From Desulfoscipio sp. XC116 (lineage in GTDB: Bacteria > Bacillota > Desulfotomaculia > Desulfotomaculales > Desulfallaceae), in contig NZ_CP156660.1 in the NCBI RefSeq assembly GCF_039851975.1, forward strand, positions 4,035,035-4,099,034: 64,000 nt of DNA, written 5' to 3'. The notes below the pieces were generated by a model. It made no database searches. It saw nothing but the letters and a program-made list of their open reading frames with translations, and was not told where the DNA came from. Shown piece after piece: positions 17,484 through 27,142 of the stretch. The position numbers and the translations under genes are program-made. Each line of letters starts with the position of its first letter. Position 1 is the stretch's first letter.

Positions 17484-20400
17484 TTATTCTTGCAAAAGCT
17501 TTAATTCTCTGGCCCTGATTACAGCCTGCACTCTCCTGTTCACCTGAAGCTTGCCGTATATGTTGAGAATGTGGGTTTTAACAGTACTGACGGTTAGCTG
17601 CAGTCTGTGAGCAATTTCCTTGTTTGACATGCCCAGAGCAATCAACTCCAGCACCTCCAGTTCTCTTTCAGTAAGAGAGACGACCGGAGCCCCGGGCATT
17701 TCATCCTTTATCCCCGTGCTGTCTCCCTCGATGAATGGCTGCATATTTTTCACATAAGCCATCTGAGTGGATAAAAGCTTCAGCACTTCCAGCCGGTCCG
17801 GTATAAATACTCCCGCCATCAGGCTGTTTTCCAGGTAAAGAACTCCCACATGCATACCCCAAAACAGCACGGGCAAGCAAACAATGGATTTAGTCCGGGA
17901 TTGGGCGATATAGGGGTCCCCGGCGAAAACCCCGGCCTGATCCCCGCCGTTCAGCACCACGGGCTCAAGAGTTCTGGCCACATACCGTACTACCGATATG
18001 GGCAGGTTGTTATTTTTTTCCAGATAAACCGGCACAATTACCTCCGCCGGGCGTCCGCTTTCTTTTAAGGCTTCAATAAATAATTCCCCGTCCTTTTCCA
18101 ACAATACATACCCCTTGTCGGCGCCGGCGTTTTTAACGGTGATTTCCAGAAAACTTTTCAACAGCGCTTTGGGGTCGGTTTCTTCAGACAGTTTTTTTAG
18201 CTCTACCCTAATGGCATGCAGATCCAAATCGCCGACAGAGTCGCTAGCGGTGCTGGAAATGCGAAGGGCACTTTTTAATACTTTTGCGGGATCATATTTC
18301 CTCTCCTCAGGCGCTATCCCCGCCAGCAGATGCGGAAAGCGTTCCCGCAGCGCCCTGACCTTGGCCATGGCCCCCCACCGCCAATACCCGCGGCAGGCAT
18401 CGACCATGTAGGCCCGGGCGATTTTTTCCCGGCCCTCGGCCAGATAATATTCGGCCGCCAGTTCGTTGCTCAGCGCCTCAATCTGGATATAGCCGTTCTC
18501 ACGGGCGGACTGCATGGCCCGGTCATACAAATCCATAGTTTTTTGGCTTCCGCCGCTCAGACGTGATATTTCCGCGGCTACCAGCAGGTACTTGTGCAGA
18601 AAGTTTTCGCTGCAAAAATCCGACCATCTTTTCATTTGGCGCTGATTCTTTTTTAGTATCTTCCGGTATTTTCTCTTCTTTCCAGGGGACAGCCTATCAT
18701 ACACCGCGACAATCGCCAGAGAATAGTAGAAATTATATTCGGCAAGATTTCTAAATCCCATGATGGCATCAATATTTTTTTGGGCTTTTTCCGCCAAAGC
18801 CAGGGATTTTGCATAATCACCCAATAAGTAGCATAATTGCATCTCAGTAATATAATACGTCAGCAGAGATGGATTATCGTCTTTCATTAATTCCATTAAA
18901 CCGTTTTCATCTAAACTGCTTTCATCATAGACGCCGGCGCTAAAAGTAAAAGGATCTCCGGACAGACCCATAATAGCTGAAACAAGACGCCGGTAAATAA
19001 TTGCGTTAATAAACAAATTATCATGTTTCATCCTCTTGGCAAAGTTATAGCAATTTTTAACTTCCTCAGCGACTTCTCCAAGGGGAATGCCCAGCAGGTA
19101 TTTATTTTCAATAAGCACCGCAAGAGCATAACCGGCATAAAGAACCTGACCGGATTCCCGGCCATACCGAACGGAATCACACAAATAATCGATACCGGTT
19201 TTCCCGTGTTGTGTCCAATGAGCAACAAATGAACCCAATAAAAAATAAACGATACATTTGTATGAGCTATTGTCATATTTTTCAGCAAGCTGCAAGCACA
19301 CTTTTTCGAACTCATGCCCGGCAGCATGGTTTCCCAGAATGCTGCCGGCTGCAATGCCGCACCCGGCATATCCAATGGGGGAAAGGTCAGTATGGCCATG
19401 TTTTATCGTAAAATTGCCTATTTTTAATAGAATCAGCCCGTACAAATCAGGGTTGGAAAGGTCGGCGGCGTCCGCAATCAATATAATGAGCTCCAACATC
19501 TTCCTCCGCAGCGGATCGCTCATTTCCGGCAGGCTTGCCAGTTCTTCTGTTTTTTTGCCGCGCATGTACCATTTGAAGGTTATCAATTCCTTGATAAAAT
19601 GAATTTTTCCGGGGCTGGGCGGCAATCCAACGCCCAGCTCTCGCAATGCCTTGACGCCAAGTTGAACAGCCGCGTCGTATTGTCTGGTCGTCGAATAAAA
19701 TTGAATTTTTTTGCCGTATACATCGGCTCGTTCCAGTTCCGTTTTCGCTCGGGCAAGAATGATATCAAACAGCCGTTCCGCCGTCCCCGAATCGGCGCAA
19801 AGATATTCACACTGAGAACGCTCTATATAAAGGTCGTAGGTTAATTGATAATGTTTGTCCCATGCATCTTCCGGCAAAAGCTCCGCACCGGCCCGAAAAT
19901 AATTCAGCGCCGCGGCGCAGGCGGCGGAGGCTTTAGCCTTGCGGCCGGCTGCCAGGTTATAACCGGCCAGCTTTATTCTCTCGGCCGGATCGCCGATTAA
20001 ATTTGGGCCGCAGTTCATAAGATCCATAACGGAAAATATTTTCCCGTCCAGCTCATCCCGGCCGATACGCTCCAAGATCAAGCGCCCGATTTTCAGGCGC
20101 AGTTCCTTTTTCTGTTCCCCCGGTATCAGGGAATAGGCCGCCTGCTGGACACGGTCGTGCAAAAACTCGTACTCATGGCCGGGGCAAGATACTTTTAGGA
20201 CAAGTCCTTCCAAAACCGCCGGCAAAAGAGTCTCGACCGCCGCGGCCGGATTTTTCTCACAGGCTATGGCCAATGTTGGCAAATCGAAGGCATTTCCGAT
20301 ACAGGCGGCCGACATTAAAATATGGCGCGTCTCCCTCGGAAGGGTATGCAGTCTTGCAAGCATGAAATTAATTATATCGTCCGCTATGGGAATTGCCCGC

Positions 20401-22166
20401 AAGGATTCCGTGTCCCATTCCCAGCAGCCCTTCTCCCGGTTAAAGGCAACGTGGTTTTCCTTATATAGGGACCGTAACAATTGGACAAGAAAAAAGGGGT
20501 TGCCTCCCGTCTTCCGATAGAGGATTGCTGCCAGCGGCGCCGCCTTTTCCTCTGAACAGCCGAGAGAATCGGCAATGAATTGGCCGGTATGGGTTGGATC
20601 AAGAGGTGCCAGTGCAATATGCCGCACCGGGATATCCGCTTTTTGAAGTTCTCCCAGGATCTCCAACAGCGGTTGCGTCCCGGCTGCATCATTATCCCTG
20701 TACGCACCGATAATCAGCAGACAGCGGCTGTCCGAGCCGTCGCTCAAAAACCGGATTAATTGCAATGATGCCGGGTCCGCCCACTGCAAGTCATCAAGGA
20801 ATATGACCAAGGGATGTTTTCTTTTGGCAAATACCCGGACAAAATTCCGAAACGCCATACAAAAGCGGTTCTGAGCTTCCACCGGCTGCAGCGGCGGAGC
20901 CGCCGGCCGGGGTCCCGTAATCAGCTCCACTTCGGGAATTACTCCGGCGATGACCGATACGCTCCCGCTCAGGGCGCGGAGAAGTCTTTTCTTCCAGGCA
21001 GCGAGATTTTCCTTACTTTCAGTCAGCAGCTGCCGCATTAAATTGCCAAAAGCTTGAATGAAGGGGGAATATGGCACATTATGCCGGAGTTGGTCCGACT
21101 TTCCGGTAATAAACCAAGCTCTGCCTGCCGCCAGAGGTTTCAATGTTTCATTAACCAACACCGTTTTCCCGGTTCCGGCATAACCACTCACCATGACTAA
21201 TCCCGCTTGTCCGGAACATACGTCTCCGAAAGCATCCGTCAAAGCCGCTGTTTCTTTTTCCCTGCCGCAAAGCTTTTGAGGAAGCTGAAAACGACCGGCA
21301 ATATCCGCCTTTCCCGGGGGAAACGGATTAATGATTCCGTTTTTATTCCACTGCCGCCGACATTCTTCCAGGTCCCATAACAGGCCGTAATCGCTCTGGT
21401 ACCGCTTTTCCGCCGACTTGGAGAGCATTTTCATAATAATAGCCGAAACTGCCGGAGGAACCTCCGGATTGATTTCAGACAGGGGTAGCGGGTTCTGTGC
21501 CGTATGAACGTAAACCCATTGAGCGGGATTCTCCGCCAGCAGAGGAAGCCGCCCGGTCAACAGCTCATAAAAAACTACGCCCAGAGAGTAAAAATCACTT
21601 CTGCAGTCGGTAGTCCTGTTTACCCGGCCGGTTTGTTCCGGGGACATATAAGCCGGTGTGCCTATCGGAATGGCAGAAAATGAGGCGTTTTCACTTTCCG
21701 CGGGAATAAGCGCGGCAATGCTGAAATCAATTATTTTCACTTCTTCGTTAGCAGGATGAATAAGTATATTGTCGGGCTTCAAGTCCCTGTGGATAACGCC
21801 TTGTTGATGAAGTTCCCCCAGGATTTTTACCAATTGAACGGATATGGAAAAAAAACCGGATAGGTCCGGGCGGTTGTCAGCCAGGTATTCTCTAAGGGAT
21901 ATGGCTCCAGTATCTTCCATAATCAGGGCAAGGGTTGCCCCGTTCTGTTCCAAACGCGCGGGTTTAACAATCCCCTCAATGTCAAGGCTGCGGCTAATCT
22001 CGTATTCGTAGATTAGCTTCGATATATTAACCGGGTCGGCCATTCCCGTCTTGATGGCTTTGATAATAACCGGTGACCGGTCCCAAACCGCATGCCCCCG
22101 GTAAACTTTGATCCGATTGTTTTCATGAATTTCTTCAGTAATTACATAATTAGGTAAAGTAAACAT
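17484..22166 (-). CDS. Kinase-AAA ATPase-TPR-GAF-LuxR giant regulator
   Basis: A 1560-residue protein. Residues 1-270 are a Ser/Thr kinase domain: VIIKAIK near 33-39, HRDLKPDN at 126-133, DFS at 147-149 in place of DFG, and GTPAYMSPEQ. Residues 300-560 are an AAA/STAND-type ATPase with Walker A GYAGTGKT at 328-335 and a Walker B near FLDDLQWAD. A long helical, TPR-like region follows. A GAF-like domain lies near 1290-1440. The last 65 residues are a LuxR helix-turn-helix (LTERELEVLELIALGMSNKE, TVSTVKTHILNIYGKL). Proteins of this plan usually end in a histidine kinase; here DNA binding replaces it. It lies between two dehydratase paralogs and is a candidate master regulator of the locus. The ATG has only a weak ribosome site. 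Confidence 0.85.
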   Translation of the reverse strand: MFTLPNYVITEEIHENNRIKVYRGHAVWDRSPVIIKAIKTGMADPVNISKLIYEYEISRSLDIEGIVKPARLEQNGATLALIMEDTGAISLREYLADNRPDLSGFFSISVQLVKILGELHQQGVIHRDLKPDNILIHPANEEVKIIDFSIAALIPAESENASFSAIPIGTPAYMSPEQTGRVNRTTDCRSDFYSLGVVFYELLTGRLPLLAENPAQWVYVHTAQNPLPLSEINPEVPPAVSAIIMKMLSKSAEKRYQSDYGLLWDLEECRRQWNKNGIINPFPPGKADIAGRFQLPQKLCGREKETAALTDAFGDVCSGQAGLVMVSGYAGTGKTVLVNETLKPLAAGRAWFITGKSDQLRHNVPYSPFIQAFGNLMRQLLTESKENLAAWKKRLLRALSGSVSVIAGVIPEVELITGPRPAAPPLQPVEAQNRFCMAFRNFVRVFAKRKHPLVIFLDDLQWADPASLQLIRFLSDGSDSRCLLIIGAYRDNDAAGTQPLLEILGELQKADIPVRHIALAPLDPTHTGQFIADSLGCSEEKAAPLAAILYRKTGGNPFFLVQLLRSLYKENHVAFNREKGCWEWDTESLRAIPIADDIINFMLARLHTLPRETRHILMSAACIGNAFDLPTLAIACEKNPAAAVETLLPAVLEGLVLKVSCPGHEYEFLHDRVQQAAYSLIPGEQKKELRLKIGRLILERIGRDELDGKIFSVMDLMNCGPNLIGDPAERIKLAGYNLAAGRKAKASAACAAALNYFRAGAELLPEDAWDKHYQLTYDLYIERSQCEYLCADSGTAERLFDIILARAKTELERADVYGKKIQFYSTTRQYDAAVQLGVKALRELGVGLPPSPGKIHFIKELITFKWYMRGKKTEELASLPEMSDPLRRKMLELIILIADAADLSNPDLYGLILLKIGNFTIKHGHTDLSPIGYAGCGIAAGSILGNHAAGHEFEKVCLQLAEKYDNSSYKCIVYFLLGSFVAHWTQHGKTGIDYLCDSVRYGRESGQVLYAGYALAVLIENKYLLGIPLGEVAEEVKNCYNFAKRMKHDNLFINAIIYRRLVSAIMGLSGDPFTFSAGVYDESSLDENGLMELMKDDNPSLLTYYITEMQLCYLLGDYAKSLALAEKAQKNIDAIMGFRNLAEYNFYYSLAIVAVYDRLSPGKKRKYRKILKKNQRQMKRWSDFCSENFLHKYLLVAAEISRLSGGSQKTMDLYDRAMQSARENGYIQIEALSNELAAEYYLAEGREKIARAYMVDACRGYWRWGAMAKVRALRERFPHLLAGIAPEERKYDPAKVLKSALRISSTASDSVGDLDLHAIRVELKKLSEETDPKALLKSFLEITVKNAGADKGYVLLEKDGELFIEALKESGRPAEVIVPVYLEKNNNLPISVVRYVARTLEPVVLNGGDQAGVFAGDPYIAQSRTKSIVCLPVLFWGMHVGVLYLENSLMAGVFIPDRLEVLKLLSTQMAYVKNMQPFIEGDSTGIKDEMPGAPVVSLTERELEVLELIALGMSNKEIAHRLQLTVSTVKTHILNIYGKLQVNRRVQAVIRARELKLLQE

Positions 22167-22215
22167 ATATAATCAGCCTATCAAATAGTTAGTTTGGTTG
22201 GTCACAACTATACCA

Positions 22216-24051
22216 TCACACCGCCCGCATTTGCCTGCAGCTCTTAAAATTAGGCAAGACCGCCGCCAAGGCGGCGAATACATCGTCATCCTTAAGTCGG
22301 GTGGGGTTTTGGGCCAAAAGCAGCAGTTCCTGCTCCAGAGCAGCTATCTCCACCGGGCAGGGGTGGGCCACAAATATTCTTTTATGTCTGGTAGCGGCTG
22401 AGCCTTCCTCAGCGGTGAGCAGTTCCTCGAACAGTTTTTCCCCGGGTCTGATGCCCACGAATTTTATTTTGATGTCTTTATCCGGCTCCAAGCCGGAAAG
22501 TCTGATCATTTCCGTGGCCAAATCCACTACCTTCACCGGCTGCCCCATGTCCAGAATAAATATTTCGCCCCCGTCAGCCATGGAACCCGCCTGAATGACC
22601 AACTGCACCGCTTCCGGAATAGTCATGAAGTAGCGCTGCATTCCCGGGTCGGTCACGGTAACCGGGCCGCCGTTTTTTATTTGCTCCTCAAATATGGGTA
22701 CCACACTGCCCCGGCTGCCCAGCACGTTACCGAACCGCACGGTTACAAACCGGGTTCGACTGATCCGGGCCATGTGCTGCACGATAAGCTCGGCCATGCG
22801 CTTGGTAGCCCCCATTACACTGGAGGGGTTTACCGCCTTATCGGTGGATATCATTACAAATGTTTTGGTGCCCGCGCTGTCCGCCGCCTCGGCCAGGTTT
22901 CTGGTGCCGAATACATTGGTTTTAACCGCTTCGTCCGGATGCATTTCCATCAGGGGCACGTGCTTGTGAGCAGCAGCATGAAACACCAACCCCGGCCTAT
23001 ATTTTTGAAATATGCAATTAATCTTGACTTTATCCCGCACATCTGCAATTTCTATCCCCAGAGGCAGTCCGGGAAAGTTAGCGGTCAGTTCCAGCCATAT
23101 TTTGTGGATACTGTTTTCTCCGTGGCCCAGCAGGACCAGCCTTTTGGGGCCAAAGCCCGCCGCCTGGCGGCAGAGCTCCGAGCCTATGGAGCCCCCGGCC
23201 CCGGTTACCAGTACGGTTTCCCCTTTGATGCAGCCGGATATTTCACCCAGGCCCAGTTCCACCGGCTCGCGCTGCAGCAAGTCTTCAATTTTAACCGGAC
23301 GCAAACGGTTCACGGATACTCGCCCGTCGATAAGCTGGTACATGCCGGGCAGTATTTTTACCTCCAGCTTGGTTTCCTTGCACAAGGCGAAGATTTCCCT
23401 GACGGTTTGGGAATCCGCGGAAGGCATGGCGATAATGATGGTCTCGATATTGCGACGTTTGGTTATGTTGGGAATCCGTTCGCGAGTACCCAGCACCGGC
23501 AGGTCCAGCACCCGCATTTTTTGCTTGCTTATGTTATCGTCAATAAAACCTACCGGCAGCAGACCGCTGTCGTGGTTTTTGAGTTCCCGGGCCACTAATA
23601 CCCCGGCGTCTCCCGCGCCGATAATCAAAGTGCGTTTACCGTGGTGGCCGTTGCCTTTTTTGTGCTCCACCAGCACCCGCCAGCTTAAGCGGAAGCCGCC
23701 CACCAGCAAAATCAACAAAGCCCAGGAGGATAAAATAACGCTGCGGGGCAGCAGGTATTCCAATAGGTAGGTAAGAGCAATGACGCCAAGGCTGCCCAGC
23801 GTTACCGCCTGCACAATAGCGGATAGCTCGCCGATACTGGCATAGGCCCATACCCGGTTATATAGTTTCATGACATAAAAGCTTACCAGGTAAACAAACA
23901 CGACAATGGGGGCTATCTCGTAATATTGCAAAAGGTATGTACCGGATAAGTTTAAGCTGTCAAACCTCAGCATATAGGCAATAATAATTGACAGATTAAT
24001 TAAAAAAACATCACAAATAAGTAAAAGAGCTGACCGCATGTGATTGTTCAC
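22216..24051 (-). CDS. Membrane-bound nucleoside-diphosphate-sugar 4,6-dehydratase (CapD/FlaA1-like), paralog 2
   Basis: 611 residues with the same layout as the gene at 15493: four membrane helices, LIIGAGDAGVLVARELKNH, TGAGGSIGSELCRQAAGFGP, FHAAAHKHVPLMEMHPDEAV and STDKAVNPSSVMGATKRMAE. The two paralogs share long identical stretches but differ throughout, so the duplication is old. One may make a keto sugar for a conserved wall polymer and the other for the variable glycan; that is speculation. Confidence 0.87.
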   Translation of the reverse strand: MNNHMRSALLLICDVFLINLSIIIAYMLRFDSLNLSGTYLLQYYEIAPIVVFVYLVSFYVMKLYNRVWAYASIGELSAIVQAVTLGSLGVIALTYLLEYLLPRSVILSSWALLILLVGGFRLSWRVLVEHKKGNGHHGKRTLIIGAGDAGVLVARELKNHDSGLLPVGFIDDNISKQKMRVLDLPVLGTRERIPNITKRRNIETIIIAMPSADSQTVREIFALCKETKLEVKILPGMYQLIDGRVSVNRLRPVKIEDLLQREPVELGLGEISGCIKGETVLVTGAGGSIGSELCRQAAGFGPKRLVLLGHGENSIHKIWLELTANFPGLPLGIEIADVRDKVKINCIFQKYRPGLVFHAAAHKHVPLMEMHPDEAVKTNVFGTRNLAEAADSAGTKTFVMISTDKAVNPSSVMGATKRMAELIVQHMARISRTRFVTVRFGNVLGSRGSVVPIFEEQIKNGGPVTVTDPGMQRYFMTIPEAVQLVIQAGSMADGGEIFILDMGQPVKVVDLATEMIRLSGLEPDKDIKIKFVGIRPGEKLFEELLTAEEGSAATRHKRIFVAHPCPVEIAALEQELLLLAQNPTRLKDDDVFAALAAVLPNFKSCRQMRAV

Positions 24052-24470
24052 CAGTTAACACCTCTTAAGACTTTGTTTCCATACCGCATACCTTCCCTGC
24101 CGGGCTGTGCTGTGATGAAGACGGCCATAAAATATGTATTTGAATCTTAACCGGGACTTTTTACTCAACTTAATAAGACTATTTTCCTATTGCTTAATAG
24201 AATGGTGTATAATACGATGATTTATGAGAAGTTTACCGATTATACTACATTATATTGATACAATTGGATAATTTTGCCGAATTAAGTTATAGATTAGTTG
24301 CCTACCTATCCTGAAAATAGTGATCGGTAGTTTTCATTTTCTGATGGTGCCGCGTTTGGCGGCATGGGTGTCCATGTCCATAAAGGCAATCAAACCTTAC
24401 TTCGCTATTTTTTGGGAAATTCCTTTATATCTCTTGAAGAATTTACTTAATTGTTAAGTATTGTTTCGAC
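24052..24470. other. Intergenic upstream of dehydratase paralog 2
   Basis: AT-rich stretch that probably holds the promoter of paralog 2, although no box pair with good spacing was found. A 36-codon plus-strand open stretch near 24340-24450 has no start or ribosome site and is not called. Confidence 0.4.
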
Positions 24471-24508
24471 AAAAAGCCCGGGCAGTTTCTACCAGCCCGG
24501 GCTTTGCA
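24471..24508 (-). terminator. Rho-independent terminator after the phosphohexomutase
   Basis: Perfect GC-rich stem AAAGCCCGGGC/GCCCGGGCTTT with an 11-base loop, followed on the minus strand by TTTTTG. It lies about 95 bases past the mutase stop. Confidence 0.85.
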
Positions 24509-24600
24509 CTTTATAGATGGCGCCGAGCCGCTAACACCCGGCGCCGACACCCGATAACCAGACGCCCTACGCCTGATACCAGGCACCTACGCCAAAACCG

Positions 24601-26097
24601 CTAACCGTCCAGCCCAAGTTGTACCGCAACCTCACGGCCCAACTCCTTGATCCGCTCCTGTCGGTCGGATTCCACATAAATTCTAAACAGCGGTTCGGTG
24701 CCCGAGGCTCGCACCAGGACCCACTCGCCGCTGTCCAGCACCAGTTTGATACCGTCCAGAGCAATCCGTCCGGTTACTTCTGTTCCGGCCAGTCCGGCCG
24801 GGCTGAATTGCCGCAGCTTCTCCAGGACCGCTTGCTTTTTGTAGGGCGTGGTGCGCACATCCAAACGTTCGCTGTACAACCGAACGCCATATTCCTCCGA
24901 TACATCATCGGCTATGGCAAGCAGACTTTTACCATGCACGGCTACCATTTCCGCCACCAGCATACCGGCCAGGATACCGTCCTTTTCGGGGATATGCCCC
25001 TTTATGGACAGGCCGCCGCTTTCCTCGCCGCCCAGTACGCATCCCTTTTCCAACAGGTTTTGACCGATATATTTAAAGCCCACGGCAGTTTCATATACCC
25101 GCAGACCATGCCGGGCGGCAATGCGATCCAGCATGTGGGTGGTGGCCACGGTGCGGGTGACCGGGCCGACTATACCTTTAACCGTTATCAGGTGGTGATA
25201 TAAAAGGGGCAGGAACTGGTTGGGAGTGATATAAACTCCGCCGGAGTCAATTATACCAAACCGGTCGGCGTCCCCGTCCAGCGCCAGGCCCAGACTGCCT
25301 TGCTCCCCCTTAACCCAGCTGCACACTCCGTCCAGGGTTTCACACGTGGGCTCAGGCATGCCGCCTCCGAAAAGCGGATCGCGGCAGCAGCGGCATTCTT
25401 CGACCCGGCAGCCGGCCTTTTTCAGCAGCACATCCAGGTAACCCATACCGCTGCCGTACATGGGGTCTACCATTATCTGCAGATTGGCCCGGCCGATGGC
25501 CTCCATATCCACCAACTGCTCCAGATGCTCGAAATATTCCGCGCGGGGATCAATAATAATGCGCTCGGCAACGCGAGGTTCCCCAGCACGAACCGCTTTT
25601 CCGGCCGCACCAGCTCCGTTAAGGACGGCGGCCAATTCCATCGCTTGTTCCTGGTCGCCCCGGTACATTTGAGCCGCCCGGCCCTGCAGACGGGCGATAT
25701 TTTCCTCAATAGCCCCGGTGATATGCGGCAGCGCGGGCCCGGCATAATCGGGTATAAACTTAAATCCGTTATATTCCGGCGGGTTATGGCTGGCCGTGAG
25801 CATCACCGCACCGGCTGCCTCATGTACTTTAACGGCAAAGGCGGTCACCGGAGTGGGCAGCGGCTCGCCGGACAGGTATACTTTAATGCCGTTTTGGATC
25901 ATTACATCCGCCACGGTATCGGCGAACCGGTCCGATAAAAAGCGGTTGTCGTAACCCACCACTACCCCTTTATGCCCCGCGTCGAGACCGTTAATGTATT
26001 CGGCCACAGCCTGCGATACTATGCGCAGGTTGTCAAATGTAAAATCATCGGCAATAATTCCCCGCCAGCCATCCGTACCAAATTTTATTTTTTTCAA
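24601..26097 (-). CDS. Phosphoglucomutase/phosphomannomutase family protein
   Basis: A 498-residue alpha-D-phosphohexomutase. Motifs in order: TASHNPPEYNGFKF with phosphoserine Ser103, LALDGDADRFGI (metal-binding loop), GGEESGGLSI (sugar-binding loop) and VRASGTEPLFRIYVES (phosphate-binding loop). It interconverts hexose 1- and 6-phosphates, feeding GalU and the nucleotide-sugar pathway nearby. The start is TTG 26097, with AAGGGG 9 nt upstream. The terminator at 24471 closes the unit. It could act on glucose, mannose or glucosamine phosphate; the sequence alone does not decide. Confidence 0.88.
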   Translation of the reverse strand: MKKIKFGTDGWRGIIADDFTFDNLRIVSQAVAEYINGLDAGHKGVVVGYDNRFLSDRFADTVADVMIQNGIKVYLSGEPLPTPVTAFAVKVHEAAGAVMLTASHNPPEYNGFKFIPDYAGPALPHITGAIEENIARLQGRAAQMYRGDQEQAMELAAVLNGAGAAGKAVRAGEPRVAERIIIDPRAEYFEHLEQLVDMEAIGRANLQIMVDPMYGSGMGYLDVLLKKAGCRVEECRCCRDPLFGGGMPEPTCETLDGVCSWVKGEQGSLGLALDGDADRFGIIDSGGVYITPNQFLPLLYHHLITVKGIVGPVTRTVATTHMLDRIAARHGLRVYETAVGFKYIGQNLLEKGCVLGGEESGGLSIKGHIPEKDGILAGMLVAEMVAVHGKSLLAIADDVSEEYGVRLYSERLDVRTTPYKKQAVLEKLRQFSPAGLAGTEVTGRIALDGIKLVLDSGEWVLVRASGTEPLFRIYVESDRQERIKELGREVAVQLGLDG

Positions 26098-26182
26098 TCC
26101 AACAAGCCCCTTCCGTGTTTATAGTGCCAATTCGTGTATTAACCCGCTAAATGTTTCCATCCTTTTGTTTGTGCGGGTAATC

Positions 26183-26345
26183 TCATTGCGAGCGCGGCAA
26201 AGCAATCCCAGACTCCAAAGCAGGTCCCAAGAAAATGCGGGCCATAAAGCGAGGATCGCTTCGCCGCTTTGCCCCTCGCAATGACAAACTTCAAGTATCG
26301 CACGCAAATTGTCACGCAGATTATATTCATAGCGATGACGGACTT
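26183..26345. repeat. Dispersed CATTGCGAG-type palindromic repeat, copy A
   Basis: The segment starts CATTGCGAGCGCGGCAAAGC and returns as GCTTTGCCCCTCGCAATGAC, an imperfect palindrome of about 100 bases. A tail follows with ACTTCAAGTATCGC and ATATTCATAGCGATGACGG. Related copies are at 43790 and 48355 and a fragment is at 37031. The remaining gap 26098-26534 holds nothing else recognised. Confidence 0.8.
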
Positions 26346-26534
26346 TAAGTGTGGCAGATTTGTATACCGGATTCCCAGTGAATAATTCTCCTAATGAATA
26401 ATTATAACATATGTATACATATTTTGCCATTGCCGTGCGTATTATGTACAAACATTATTTTGTCTGGGTTATGCCTGTTTATGCATTTTTCACCAGTCAT
26501 GCCATGAATTCATATAAGAAGGGATTGAAACATT

Positions 26535-26732
26535 ATGCATGATGATTTTTATTTTAGGCTTGGCAGAATTGGGGGTACCGGCCGCACGGATATGTACCGG
26601 GATTATTTGGAACGGTTAAAGGAGGGCAAAAAGCAGTCCGGCTCACGGGGCGGTTCTTCTCCGGACATCAAAAGGGATATCGGCTTATGTGCATATAGCG
26701 CCGCAATAAAGATCCGGCTGCTCTCAACGTAG
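26535..26732 (+). CDS. Small hypothetical protein
   Basis: A 65-codon open frame on the plus strand with AAGGGA 10 nt before the ATG. The protein is basic (RLGRIGGTGRTDMYRDYLER) without recognised domains. It may be real or chance; the GTGRT segment and the ribosome site are the only support. Confidence 0.35.
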   Translation: MHDDFYFRLGRIGGTGRTDMYRDYLERLKEGKKQSGSRGGSSPDIKRDIGLCAYSAAIKIRLLST

Positions 26733-26870
26733 TCAGCCTCGACACTGCGTTTCATTTTTTCCTGCTATTCACCGGTTTGACTTTTCATTGTTATCGTTAT
26801 ATTATTATTTTAAATAGGGAATATTGGTAATACGGCGTGGGTTGCCTCAACTGTCGAGGTTTTTATCTAG

Positions 26871-26904
26871 GACCTCTGAAACTGTTCCCGCAGTTTCAGA
26901 GGTC
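26871..26904. terminator. Perfect 14-bp inverted repeat next to the small toxin ORF
   Basis: GACCTCTGAAACTG and its exact complement CAGTTTCAGAGGTC enclose a 6-base loop. On the plus strand TTCAATTATTT follows, and on the minus strand the hairpin lies just past the small ORF stop. It probably terminates or stabilises a short RNA. Confidence 0.7.
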
Positions 26905-26909
26905 TTCAA

Positions 26910-26999
26910 TTATTTCCGTCGGTCAGCTATTAGCACGACGAGGGTTAGCAGAAGGATAAGGGCTATTACAGCTTGTATTGCGTCTGATATTTGAATCAT
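26910..26999 (-). CDS. 29-residue holin-like membrane toxin candidate
   Basis: A short open frame: MIQISDAIQAVIALI, then a stretch of leucine, valine and isoleucine, ending in IADRRK. This is one hydrophobic helix with a basic tail, as in the putative holin-like toxin (Hol_Tox) and TxpA/Fst type peptides. GGTGAGG lies 5 nt before ATG 26999. An in-frame ATG 11 codons upstream is an alternative start with a poor site. An extended -10 promoter lies about 75 bases upstream and a perfect hairpin follows, so this looks like a self-contained small gene. No antisense RNA partner could be identified. Confidence 0.55.
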   Translation of the reverse strand: MIQISDAIQAVIALILLLTLVVLIADRRK

Positions 27000-27073
27000 T
27001 TCTGCCTCACCGCCTTCTTTGGATGCTTCCATCCCCGGCAGGTGAGGCCCGTATCTCAATATTCCCTTATTAC

Positions 27074-27082
27074 ATTATAACA
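27074..27082 (-). promoter_or_regulatory. Extended -10 promoter of the small toxin ORF
   Basis: The minus strand reads TGTTATAAT, an exact extended -10 box (TG, one base, TATAAT). No good -35 box is visible, as is common for extended -10 promoters. Confidence 0.5.
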
Positions 27083-27142
27083 CAAATTGGCTTATTTCTT
27101 GGAAAAATCAACCTTCATTTTTGTAAATTAGTGCGTCCTCTA

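Noticed and set aside
22681-23598. 305-codon plus-strand frame opposite dehydratase paralog 2
   Set aside because: Shadow of a GC-rich coding gene; the same shadow appears opposite paralog 1.
24340-24400. c-di-GMP riboswitch near GTGCCGCGTTTGGCGGCATG
   Set aside because: The expected GEMM core and tetraloop-receptor sequences are absent.
24340-24450. 36-codon plus-strand stretch (GAAFGGMGVHVHK...)
   Set aside because: No start codon or ribosome site and no family recognised; too short to support.
24528-24605. Possible tail duplication of the phosphohexomutase gene (CCGCTAAC twice, 70 bases apart)
   Set aside because: Only eight bases match; it does not extend into coding similarity as in the accepted cases.
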